From Bacteroidales bacterium (GTDB taxonomy: Bacteria; Bacteroidota; Bacteroidia; Bacteroidales; WCHB1-69): a stretch of DNA of 7,081 nucleotides. Both the position numbers and the translations under genes were made by a program. The stretch is from contig JAIRTU010000218.1 of the NCBI GenBank assembly GCA_031254735.1, positions 1 to 7,081 of the forward strand, given 5' to 3'. Numbering within the stretch: position 1 is the stretch's first letter; each line of letters opens with the position of its first letter. Under the pieces are notes generated by a model. That model was not told where the DNA came from. It saw only the letters and a program-made list of their open reading frames with translations, and ran no database searches. Positions 1 through 6,937 of this stretch are shown one piece after another.

Positions 1-1193
1 TGATAGGCTCGGTGCTGACGATTATATTGCAATCGTCGAGTGCGACCATGGCGTTGACGATTATTTTGTGCAGTCAGGGGGCGATACCTTTCGAGATAGC
101 GGTGGCTTTGGTGTTGGGCGAAAATATCGGGACTACCGTTACGGCAAATATCGCGGCAGCCGTCGGCAATATCTCGTCGAAACGAGCCGCACGATCGCAC
201 TTTATATTTAATGTAATAGGAGTTATCTGGGTGCTGCTTGTTTTTCGTTTTTTCCTTTCGGGAATAGAACAACTGACCGTCTGGATCGACGGAGTATCGC
301 CTTACACCTCGGCGGCAGCTATTCCGATAGCCTTGTCGTTGTTTCATTCCACGTTTAATGTGCTAAACACCTCTGTGTTGATATGGTTTGTGCCGCAAAT
401 AGAACGTCTTACCAAATATCTTGTCAAAACAAAAAGCGATGATGAAGATGAAATATTCAAATTGGAATACATCGATTCGGGCTTTATGAAAGTTGATGAA
501 ATTGCCATAGAATCTGCCAAAAAAGAAATACAGGTGTTTGCTCGTCGGGTGGATAAGATGTTTGGATTTATTCCTGTGTTGCTGGATTTGAAAGAAGCCA
601 AAGAGTATCAATCTGTGCTTAAACGTGTGGAACAATATGAAGGTATTTCCGACCGTATGGAAATAGAAATAGCCAATTATCTCACTCGTGTTTCTGCCGA
701 AGGGCTTTCGGAAGAAACTTCCTGTCGAGTTCAGGGTATGTTGCGAATTGTGGATAATCTGGAAAGCATCGCCGACCAAAATTTTCAATTGGCAAAATTG
801 ATAGATAATAAAAATGAACAAAAAATATGGTTTACCCCCGAAATGCGGGAGAAATTGACCGAAATGTTTAATCTGATACGTCAGGCGTTGAAAACGATGA
901 TGCATAATTTGGAACTTCCATACAAAACCGTTGAGATAGACGAGGCGTTGAATATAGAAAATGCTATCAACCACAAACGCGATAAACTGCGTACACAACA
1001 TCTGGAAGACCTTAATAAAAATGTATATCCTTATCAAACAGGTATCGCTTACAGCGGAATGTATGCCTTGCTGGAAAAATTGGGCGACCATATTATTAAT
1101 GTTTCCGAAGCGATTGTAAACGCTAAATATACCACAGACGAAAGCCTTTTCGCCCCCTCGAAAATAGAAGACCTTACCGATGATGACCAATAA
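1..1193 (+). CDS. Na/Pi cotransporter family protein with C-terminal PhoU-like domain (5' partial)
   Basis: Inner-membrane transporter predicted to take up inorganic phosphate with sodium. The gene is cut by the left edge: the frame is already open at base 3 and 396 residues remain, so about a third of a usual ~560-residue protein is missing. Numbering from base 3, residues 10-15 read QSSSAT, the hallmark of the Na_Pi_cotrans repeat (PF02690), here the second copy. GENIGTTVTA follows at 39-48, membrane segments lie at about 65-85 and 105-130, and HSTFN is at 115-119. After an acidic linker (about 145-150) comes a helical, charged domain from about 165 to 380 resembling PhoU (PF01895), probably cytoplasmic. 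The GTG at base 12 is not a credible start, because it lies inside the conserved membrane repeat. The last 14 nt overlap the LOG gene. Family assignment is firm; substrate and ion are inferred from the family. Confidence 0.93.
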   Translation, partial: IGSVLTIILQSSSATMALTIILCSQGAIPFEIAVALVLGENIGTTVTANIAAAVGNISSKRAARSHFIFNVIGVIWVLLVFRFFLSGIEQLTVWIDGVSPYTSAAAIPIALSLFHSTFNVLNTSVLIWFVPQIERLTKYLVKTKSDDEDEIFKLEYIDSGFMKVDEIAIESAKKEIQVFARRVDKMFGFIPVLLDLKEAKEYQSVLKRVEQYEGISDRMEIEIANYLTRVSAEGLSEETSCRVQGMLRIVDNLESIADQNFQLAKLIDNKNEQKIWFTPEMREKLTEMFNLIRQALKTMMHNLELPYKTVEIDEALNIENAINHKRDKLRTQHLEDLNKNVYPYQTGIAYSGMYALLEKLGDHIINVSEAIVNAKYTTDESLFAPSKIEDLTDDDQ

Positions 1194-1743
1194 ATTGAAA
1201 TCTGTCGGAATATTTTGCGGCTCTCGAAAAGGAAACAACTCCACCTTTGAACAAGCCGCCACCGAGTTAGGCAAAATAATGGCAGCCGAAAACATACGAC
1301 TTGTTTACGGCGGCGGCGGCATAGGGTTGATGCAGTCGATAGCAGACGCCGTCTTGGAAAACAACGGAATGGTAACAGGCGTCTTGCCACATTTTTTAGA
1401 TAAACAGGAACTCGGACACAGCGGCGTTACCGAGATGATCATGGTCAGCTCGATGGGCGAACGCAAAGAGAAAATGGCAGAGCTGTCCGATGCTTTCATC
1501 GCGTTGCCGGGTGGATTTGGCACATTGGACGAGCTTTTTGAAATGCTGACCTACTCCCAACTGACACTGCACAATAAGCCGATCGGCATCCTGAACACCA
1601 ACCGCTTTTACGATCCGCTGATACAGCAAATAGAACGCATGCAAAAAGACGGCTTTCTCCACGAAAAACATCAACAAATGCTCATTGTAGCAGATCGTCC
1701 CGCCGATTTATTGAAGAGGATAAAGCTTTTTTGGCAGGCATAA
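1180..1743 (+). CDS. LOG family protein (TIGR00730 type), putative nucleoside 5'-monophosphate phosphoribohydrolase
   Basis: A 187-residue cytosolic Rossmann-like protein of the LOG / 'lysine decarboxylase-like' family, which hydrolyses the N-glycosidic bond of (cytokinin) nucleoside 5'-monophosphates to release a base and ribose 5-phosphate. Visible motifs are the N-terminal IFCGSRKG (11-18), the glycine-rich VYGGGGIGLM (42-51), MGERKEKM (92-99) with the expected Arg-Lys pair, and PGGFGTLDE (110-118), the family's PGGxGTxxE signature carrying the catalytic Glu. Length is normal. Older annotations call such genes lysine decarboxylase, which this motif set does not support. The start is ATGATG at 1180, overlapping the transporter stop by 14 nt, so translation is probably coupled; the second ATG (1183) is equally possible. 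The 3' end overlaps the convergent Lnb_N gene by 36 bp. In bacteria without cytokinin signalling the true substrate is unclear. Confidence 0.93.
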   Translation: MMTNKLKSVGIFCGSRKGNNSTFEQAATELGKIMAAENIRLVYGGGGIGLMQSIADAVLENNGMVTGVLPHFLDKQELGHSGVTEMIMVSSMGERKEKMAELSDAFIALPGGFGTLDELFEMLTYSQLTLHNKPIGILNTNRFYDPLIQQIERMQKDGFLHEKHQQMLIVADRPADLLKRIKLFWQA

Positions 1744-2871
1744 AATCAATCGTAAAGCAAGGGTGAGCCAGATTGGATAAAAAGCAGTGTTGAACAGTTG
1801 CGGCAGCAACCAAAACCCCGCTAACAACACCGCCAAACACGCCAACAACACATAAAGGACTATTCGGTTGGTCTTTCGCAGATGTATCAACACCCAAAAG
1901 AATAGCGGATTTGCCCATAACAAATTTAAATTGTCTTTTGTGGCATTGTGATCGGAAAGAACCGCCAGATAAAACACCAGCAACGAAAGGATTGCCACCG
2001 CCGCAAACAACAGTATATCGAACGCTTTGGCGTAAAACTTCTTTTTCCATTCCAAAAAACTCAACAGGGCAGTCAAGGCAAACAATAGCCAAAACAGCAT
2101 ATTGGGAGAGAAAACGGTAGGTTGACTATGCGGATACATTTCTTCCAATATAATTTGCTTCGACAGCGTCAGCACGTTGGAATCGTTTACCAAGGCGCAG
2201 GTATCAAATTGGTTCATCAGGTCGTTTGGCAGATACATATAGTCAAACGTGGATACTTTCCTGTCAGACCGCATGCCCAAAGCAATATCAATTCCAAACC
2301 TCCACCATAAAAAATGCTGCGTATACGGATAAAACAACTCCCGAAAGGTTTGGCTGTTCTCCGAAAAGCCGGCGGTTTGGTAATGGCGATTTTGCAAGCT
2401 GTATTGCACCATGTCGCGGACGCGGGTAGCACAGTTATCTTCAAAAAAATCATAATTATAATACCTGTTTTCCGGCAGAGCGTTGCGGAAAAGCGTGTCC
2501 CACAGTATTTGTTTTTCTTCAAAAGTAAAATTCAAACATTGCTCGTACATGCTTCTTCCTTCTTGTGCGTATTCCCAAACAAAATGTTGATAGGTTGTAA
2601 CGCCCAACATATACGGAAGCTGTCCTTGTGCAAATTTAAGGTAGAAATTGTCTGTGCCAAAGTCGAAAATACCCCAATTAAACACCAAGTCGATGTTGGA
2701 AGAAGTATCACAAACCCGCAAAGCCGTATGTCCGAATGTTTCAAAAAACTCAAAGCCCGCTCCGCAGGTAAGCACGCTTATACGAGTGTCTTTACTTAAC
2801 TGTGCCGAGGCGAAATCGAGCCGGAAAAGAAACAGCAAACAATAAATCCAAACTTTTGAAATATATCTCAT
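1708..2871 (-). CDS. Lnb_N (DUF4105) domain protein with C-terminal multi-pass membrane region
   Basis: A 387-residue cell-envelope protein. Residues 1-23 form a signal peptide with likely cleavage after ASA, before Gln24. Residues about 25-230 match my knowledge of the Lnb N-terminal periplasmic domain (DUF4105, PF13387): FGHTALRV (46-53), a W-G-x-F-D-F segment (66-71), and the YDFFEDNCATR segment (140-150) with an Asp-Asn-Cys. The His48/Cys147 pair resembles a papain/NlpC-like catalytic pair, but activity is inference. From about 257 to 380 there are four or five hydrophobic helices, separated by a SDHNATKDNLNLLWANP loop (306-322) that looks conserved in the family. The ATG at 2869-2871 is chosen because it begins the signal peptide. 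The gene follows fumC on the same strand after 164 nt and seems to have its own promoter. Its last 36 bp overlap the LOG gene. The physiological substrate is unknown. Confidence 0.88.
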   Translation of the reverse strand: MRYISKVWIYCLLFLFRLDFASAQLSKDTRISVLTCGAGFEFFETFGHTALRVCDTSSNIDLVFNWGIFDFGTDNFYLKFAQGQLPYMLGVTTYQHFVWEYAQEGRSMYEQCLNFTFEEKQILWDTLFRNALPENRYYNYDFFEDNCATRVRDMVQYSLQNRHYQTAGFSENSQTFRELFYPYTQHFLWWRFGIDIALGMRSDRKVSTFDYMYLPNDLMNQFDTCALVNDSNVLTLSKQIILEEMYPHSQPTVFSPNMLFWLLFALTALLSFLEWKKKFYAKAFDILLFAAVAILSLLVFYLAVLSDHNATKDNLNLLWANPLFFWVLIHLRKTNRIVLYVLLACLAVLLAGFWLLPQLFNTAFYPIWLTLALRLILCLPKKLYPLQ

Positions 2872-2900
2872 GACAAAATCTATAAATAGTTATCGTGGTG

Positions 2901-2935
2901 CGAAAGTACAAAAAATAGTTGTACAATTCGTCAAA
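2901..2935 (-). promoter_or_regulatory. Probable Bacteroidota-type promoter of the Lnb_N gene
   Basis: Read on the minus strand, TACTTTCG (2901-2908) matches the Bacteroides -7 consensus TAnnTTTG at all but one position. TTTG (2932-2935) lies 23 nt further upstream as a -33 candidate, slightly farther than usual. Transcription would start near 2894, leaving a leader of about 20-25 nt before the ATG at 2871. No Shine-Dalgarno sequence is seen, which is usual for this phylum. The assignment rests on consensus matching only. Confidence 0.5.
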
Positions 2936-2948
2936 TGAGAAGTTGACG
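2929..2948. promoter_or_regulatory. Inverted repeat overlapping the -33 region of the Lnb_N gene
   Basis: CGTCAA (2929-2934) and TTGACG (2943-2948) are perfect inverted 6-mers separated by 8 nt, overlapping the -33 candidate. A second perfect 8-bp palindrome, TTGTACAA (2919-2926), lies between the -33 and -7 boxes. This arrangement suits a repressor or activator operator. The 6-bp repeat could instead be a weak hairpin ending the fumC transcript, since a T-rich run follows within about 20 nt on the minus strand. Confidence 0.35.
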
Positions 2949-2970
2949 CACAAAAGAAACAACAAAACAT

Positions 2971-3006
2971 AATCACATTAATCATATAAATCCCACAAAT
3001 CACAGT
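2971..3006. repeat. Four-unit 9-nt periodic repeat downstream of fumC
   Basis: Four consecutive 9-mers each begin with AATC: AATCACATT (2971), AATCATATA (2980), AATCCCACA (2989) and AATCACAGT (2998). On the minus strand each unit ends in GATT and the array is preceded by TGTCTGAAC. The register is exact over 36 bp while the other bases vary. The array lies wholly between the fumC stop and the promoter of the next gene. It resembles intergenic dispersed repeats of the form CTGAA-(nnnnnGATT)n that I recall from Bacteroidota and other genomes; that likeness is from memory, not from a search. Confidence 0.6.
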
Positions 3007-3016
3007 TCAGACAATT

Positions 3017-3035
3017 AACCGGTATACCGCCGGTT
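3017..3035 (-). terminator. Hairpin directly after the fumC stop codon, possible terminator
   Basis: AACCGG (3017-3022) and CCGGTT (3030-3035) form a perfect 6-bp GC-rich stem with a 7-nt loop, immediately adjoining the fumC TGA (3036-3038). No U tract follows on the minus strand (the next bases are AATTGTCTG), so it is not a classical intrinsic terminator. It may protect the mRNA 3' end or form the head of the adjoining periodic repeat element. Confidence 0.4.
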
Positions 3036-4412
3036 TCACACCATTTCGTTTGGGTTGAGCCATTTGTCGAAATCTTCTTCCGAGACCAATTGGAGTGCGG
3101 CGGCAGCCTGTTTCAGGGTTAAATGGTTGGCATGAGCATATTGGGCAATTTTAGCCGCATTGTAATAACCGATATGCGGATTGAGAGCCGTAACCAACAT
3201 CAACGAGTTGTGCAAATGTTGGTCGATCTTCTCTTTGTCGGCGGCGATTCCCTTTACGCAATGCTCGTCGAACGACAGGCAGGCATCGGCTAAAAGTTTT
3301 GCCGAAAGGATACCGTTGCAGGCAATCACCGGCATAAAGACATTCAATTGCAGATGTCCCTGCATGGCGGCAAAGCTGATAGCCGTGTCGTTGCCGACAA
3401 TTTGAGCACAAACCATCGTCAGGGCTTCGCATTGGGTGGGGTTGACTTTGCCCGGCATGATGGAAGAACCGGGTTCGTTTTGCGGAAGATGAAGTTCGCC
3501 CAAGCCGCTGCGTGGTCCCGAAGCCAGCAATCGAATATCGTTGGCTATCTTTGTCAGGCTTATTGCCAATTGTTTCAACGCACCGCTTGTTTCCACAAAA
3601 GCATCGTGCGAAGCCATTGCCTCGAATTTGTTTTCTGCCTTTTGAAAGGTTTCGCCGGTAAAGGCATTGATATAATCAACGGTCAGGGCGTCGTAGGCGG
3701 GGGGGGTGTTCAGCCCGGTTCCTACCGCCGTTCCGCCCACGGGAAGTTGCGATAAATGGGGCAGTGTGTTTTCCAATGCCTTTATCCCGAACGCCAATTG
3801 CGAAGCAAACGCCGAAAACTCATCACCCAATCGCAAGGGCGTAGCGTCCATCAGATGTGTTCGACCAATTTTGATAATCTCTTTGAACGATACGGCTTTC
3901 TCTTCCAGACTTGCTTTCAAGGCGAGCAGACAGGGAATGGTTTTGTTTACCAATATTCTGTAAAGGGCTATCCGCATAGCGGTGGGGAACATATCGTTGG
4001 TCGATTGCGATTTGTTGACGTCGTCGTTGGGAGAGACGAACGTTGGTTTGCCGGTCAAAGACCCGCCCCGCAACACTTCCGCACGGTTGGCAATCACTTC
4101 GTTGACGTTCATATTGGTTTGCGTTCCCGATCCTGTTTGCCAGATGATAAGCGGAAAAGCATCATCTAATTTTCCGTCCATAATCTCATCGCACACCTGC
4201 GAAATAATTTCTTTTTTCTCAAAAGACAACACCGACAGATCGCAATTGGCACAGGCGGCGGCTTTTTTTGCCACTGCCAGGGCATAGATGATTTCCAACG
4301 GCATTTTCTGTTCTCCTATTTTGAAGTTCTGCAAAGAACGTTGTGTTTGAGCGCCCCAAAAGGCATCGTTTGGCACTTCGATTTCGCCCATGGTATCTTT
4401 TTCTTTTCGCAT
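3036..4412 (-). CDS. fumC: Class II fumarate hydratase (fumarase C)
   Basis: A 458-residue cytosolic, iron-independent fumarase that interconverts fumarate and L-malate in the TCA cycle or reductive succinate branch; expected homotetramer. Family motifs in order: the N-terminal [10 protein letters not shown] (5-14), [10 protein letters not shown] (93-102), [12 protein letters not shown] (129-140), [10 protein letters not shown] (183-192) with the catalytic His186, and [10 protein letters not shown] (315-324), the fumarase/aspartase superfamily signature with the catalytic Ser317. Aspartase shares this fold; the GTGLN (231-235) and [10 protein letters not shown] context favours fumarase. Length is typical (about 460). 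The start at 4412 is preferred over the internal Met8, because family members begin with a short segment before DTMGE. One oddity is Ser127 where E. coli FumC has the B-site His129 (HPNDDVN). The gene starts 21 nt after the porZ stop, so the two are probably one transcript. Confidence 0.95.
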   Translation of the reverse strand: MRKEKDTMGEIEVPNDAFWGAQTQRSLQNFKIGEQKMPLEIIYALAVAKKAAACANCDLSVLSFEKKEIISQVCDEIMDGKLDDAFPLIIWQTGSGTQTNMNVNEVIANRAEVLRGGSLTGKPTFVSPNDDVNKSQSTNDMFPTAMRIALYRILVNKTIPCLLALKASLEEKAVSFKEIIKIGRTHLMDATPLRLGDEFSAFASQLAFGIKALENTLPHLSQLPVGGTAVGTGLNTPPAYDALTVDYINAFTGETFQKAENKFEAMASHDAFVETSGALKQLAISLTKIANDIRLLASGPRSGLGELHLPQNEPGSSIMPGKVNPTQCEALTMVCAQIVGNDTAISFAAMQGHLQLNVFMPVIACNGILSAKLLADACLSFDEHCVKGIAADKEKIDQHLHNSLMLVTALNPHIGYYNAAKIAQYAHANHLTLKQAAAALQLVSEEDFDKWLNPNEMV

Positions 4413-4433
4413 GCTGTGTTTTTTGTTTGGATA

Positions 4434-6788
4434 TTATCTGATAAATAAAATCTTTCCCGCTTTCCGTTCTTTTCCGTTTTCGTCGTTGATAAAGACGAAA
4501 TATACGCCTGTTGCCGCTCTTTGTCCGTTGAAGCGTTTTCCGTCCCAGACGGCAGTTCCGCCGTTGGACAATGTACGGTATACCAGTCCGCCATAGGCAT
4601 CGGTGATTTTTACTTCGGAATTATCTTTTAATCCTTCTATGGTGATATAGCCGTAAAAATCTTCCCGCACAGGGTTGGGGAAAATCTTCAAATCGTCGTA
4701 GGTTTCTTTGGGGTCGGTGGCGGTATAACGGAAAGAGATCAAGCCTTTGTCTGTGCCGAAATAAACATCGCCTGTTTCTCCGTCAATTTCGATGTCCCAA
4801 ATTGTGTTTGAGAGCAGAGGGCTGTTTTCTTTTGTGAAATGAAAATATTCTTTGTTTCCGTCGTTGGAAAACAGGAATACGCCTGTGTTTTGCGTGCCAA
4901 TCCATTTGCGGTTTCCCGCGTCTACTTTTATACATTTGATGGTCTCGAAATTGAGCAATATCTCAACTATCGTATCCGACTCGGTAGAGGTGGTTAATAA
5001 AATCGGACTTGGGATAATGCTCGGATCGTTCAACAGACGTGCAGGGTAAGAATACACCCGCAATCCTCTGTCTGTTCCTATCCAGATTTTTCCGTCTTTA
5101 TCTTCGTCAATGGCGTAGATGTAATTATAATCGCCGTCTTCGGCAACGGTGGTCTTGACCAATTTGAGCCATTTGTCGTCGGAAGTAACCAAAGGAGTGC
5201 TGTTGTTGTCAAAGAGAAACAACTCGGACTCTCTTTGGCACAGCAACCAAAACAAACCGCGACTGTCGATAAAGATACGTTCTATCATGTTGGCGTTGCT
5301 GTATGGTATGGAAAAAGATTTCCATGTGTTGTCTTTTGTTTTGACTATCAAAGGCGAGTTTGCCCACCAATTGCCAAACCATAAATTTTCCTGTTGATCA
5401 AATATCGGAGTGGTGGTGCGTGTAGAACCGTCGGCGGCATTTTCTAATAAGGAGTTATTGTCATTATACAGATTAACAAAACGGTTGTCCCGATATTCGA
5501 GCAGCCCTTGCACAAAAGACGTCGCAAACACAACAGAGGTGTCGAAAGGGTCTATGGTAATATCGGCAATTTCGGCAATGGCATGGTTGGTGATTGGGCG
5601 AAAGAACGCCCAACGGTTTCCTCTTTTCATGCTGATATATCCGCGACTCCAATCCGGCGTCCAATGGCTGGGGACGCTGTGTGCTGTTACGAGCTTCGAT
5701 TTCTTCCAACTCATATTCGACACGCCGCCCGGAGCGGGACATGCAATACCGTATTCCCAAATATATCCTTGCGGAGCATGCATCAATCCGAGTTCTTCGC
5801 AGATAGCGTACAATACATTTTTAGCATCGAAAATGGCGGTAAATGCTTTGTAATATATTACGATCAAATCGTTGTTTGCAACTGTGCGGTTGGTATTCGG
5901 GTCTATTTGATACGACATGATGCCGTACCTTGTCCCCACCGTCAAACGGTCGAAAGAAGAACGGAGAAAATAATAGTCGTAATCGTTTCCGTATTGATCG
6001 AAAGTAATCAAAGTATCTTCTTTCCAGATAGAATCCGCCAAAGAATAGATACGGTTTACCGCTTTGGAAGCAACGGTATCGGTTTTCAAGACATAGACAA
6101 AATTGCCCAATGCCGCCAACTGTTTATATTGATTGGCGTTGGGAGTGATAATGTTGTTCACCCGCTTCCATGTGGTAAAATTTCGGATAAAAGGATTGTT
6201 GATTGTGTTTTCAAAAAGCCCTAAATCGGTGGCGGCATAAATGGTGTTGTTGGGTAAAATAATAATATCTTTTACGGGATACACTTGATTGCTCGCACTG
6301 AAATTCCATGAATCGGGGATAATTTTTCTCTTCAAATCAATAACCACAACGCCAAATCCGCAAGCCAGATAAGCATAATTTCCGTATGTATAAATGCTGT
6401 AAATGGTTTTATCGCCTGCCATGGCTTTGTTGTAAAGGTCGGGGATATTGTACACATTTCCATCGTGATACAGGTCGATGTTTGAATTTTCGTATGCAAT
6501 CACCAGCGTTTTTGTCTCCTGACTTGCCCGCATACATTGAATGCCCACATCGCTCAAACCTTTCACCCTGTCGATATACGAAATGGAATTATCATTGGTA
6601 TTGATACAGGCAATGCCTCCGCTTTTGGCGGCATAATAAATAAGGTTGTCAATACGGTCGAGGTCGCTGCCGTCGGTGTAGTTGAGATGTGTTTTCCATT
6701 CTCCAACCGCCACATCAAACTGAGCGACAGCAACCCAACGGCATGTTGAGAGAAAAAACAGCAAAATGATTATTCTTTTTAATTGCAT
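4434..6788 (-). CDS. porZ: PorZ-like type IX secretion attachment-complex protein (beta-propeller with CTD)
   Basis: A 784-residue secreted surface protein close in length to P. gingivalis PorZ (776). Residues 1-22 are a signal peptide (cut after AVA, before Gln23). The N-terminal propeller begins with GEWKTHLNY (29-37) and a GLSDVGIQ segment near residue 80, typical of PorZ. Propeller blades with Reg_prop-like W/F-G-T motifs are visible near 468 (LWFGNWW), 566 (KIWIGTDRGL), 629 (KWIGTQNTG) and 678 (VYFGTDKGL). The last ~84 residues start at FPNP (about 703) and form a T9SS-type C-terminal domain with VKITDAYGGLVY, WDGK, GVYFVF and a terminal KILFIR. In P. gingivalis PorZ acts with PorU, PorV and PorQ at the outer membrane, delivering anionic LPS to the sortase that anchors cargo. 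The start is placed at the ATG at 6788, which opens the signal peptide; the frame is open upstream to a GTG at 6941, but that part is AT-rich and noncoding in character. fumC follows 21 nt downstream. Confidence 0.87.
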   Translation of the reverse strand: MQLKRIIILLFFLSTCRWVAVAQFDVAVGEWKTHLNYTDGSDLDRIDNLIYYAAKSGGIACINTNDNSISYIDRVKGLSDVGIQCMRASQETKTLVIAYENSNIDLYHDGNVYNIPDLYNKAMAGDKTIYSIYTYGNYAYLACGFGVVVIDLKRKIIPDSWNFSASNQVYPVKDIIILPNNTIYAATDLGLFENTINNPFIRNFTTWKRVNNIITPNANQYKQLAALGNFVYVLKTDTVASKAVNRIYSLADSIWKEDTLITFDQYGNDYDYYFLRSSFDRLTVGTRYGIMSYQIDPNTNRTVANNDLIVIYYKAFTAIFDAKNVLYAICEELGLMHAPQGYIWEYGIACPAPGGVSNMSWKKSKLVTAHSVPSHWTPDWSRGYISMKRGNRWAFFRPITNHAIAEIADITIDPFDTSVVFATSFVQGLLEYRDNRFVNLYNDNNSLLENAADGSTRTTTPIFDQQENLWFGNWWANSPLIVKTKDNTWKSFSIPYSNANMIERIFIDSRGLFWLLCQRESELFLFDNNSTPLVTSDDKWLKLVKTTVAEDGDYNYIYAIDEDKDGKIWIGTDRGLRVYSYPARLLNDPSIIPSPILLTTSTESDTIVEILLNFETIKCIKVDAGNRKWIGTQNTGVFLFSNDGNKEYFHFTKENSPLLSNTIWDIEIDGETGDVYFGTDKGLISFRYTATDPKETYDDLKIFPNPVREDFYGYITIEGLKDNSEVKITDAYGGLVYRTLSNGGTAVWDGKRFNGQRAATGVYFVFINDENGKERKAGKILFIR

Positions 6789-6892
6789 ACTCTTTGAAAA
6801 TAAATCTATTATTGTATGATTGAGAAACTTGCTTTTCATCAATTTATTGTATTTGTGTCGGGATATTTGAATAGTTGTCCTTTCATAAATAA

Positions 6893-6931
6893 GGTTGACA
6901 AAAAAAGTGTTGAAAACTTCATTGTTGATAA
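6893..6931. repeat. Three DnaA-box-like 9-mers at exact 15-nt spacing
   Basis: GGTTGACAA (6893-6901), TGTTGAAAA (6908-6916) and TGTTGATAA (6923-6931) start exactly 15 nt apart and share the core GTTGAnAA. On the other strand they read TTGTCAACC, TTTTCAACA and TTATCAACA; the last differs by one base from the DnaA box TTATCCACA. They lie in the AT-rich noncoding region upstream of porZ and just upstream of a plus-strand promoter-like sequence. They could be an iteron-like binding array for a regulator of either direction. Confidence 0.5.
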
Positions 6932-6937
6932 CTTTTT

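Noticed and set aside
363..1295. 310-codon minus-strand open frame
   Set aside because: It lies opposite the conserved Na/Pi transporter and LOG frames, is rich in Phe, His and Ile without any domain, and is best explained as an antisense shadow.
1722..1729. AAAGCTTT palindrome near the LOG stop as a bidirectional terminator
   Set aside because: Only 8 bp with no loop and AT-rich arms; too weak to form a terminator hairpin.
5508..6224. 238-codon plus-strand open frame opposite porZ
   Set aside because: No recognisable domain and entirely inside the well-supported porZ frame; shadow ORF.
6741..6788. Lipoprotein-type lipobox (LSTC) in the PorZ signal peptide
   Set aside because: The residue before Cys is Thr rather than Gly, Ala or Ser, and a good signal peptidase I site (AVA before Gln) follows six residues later.
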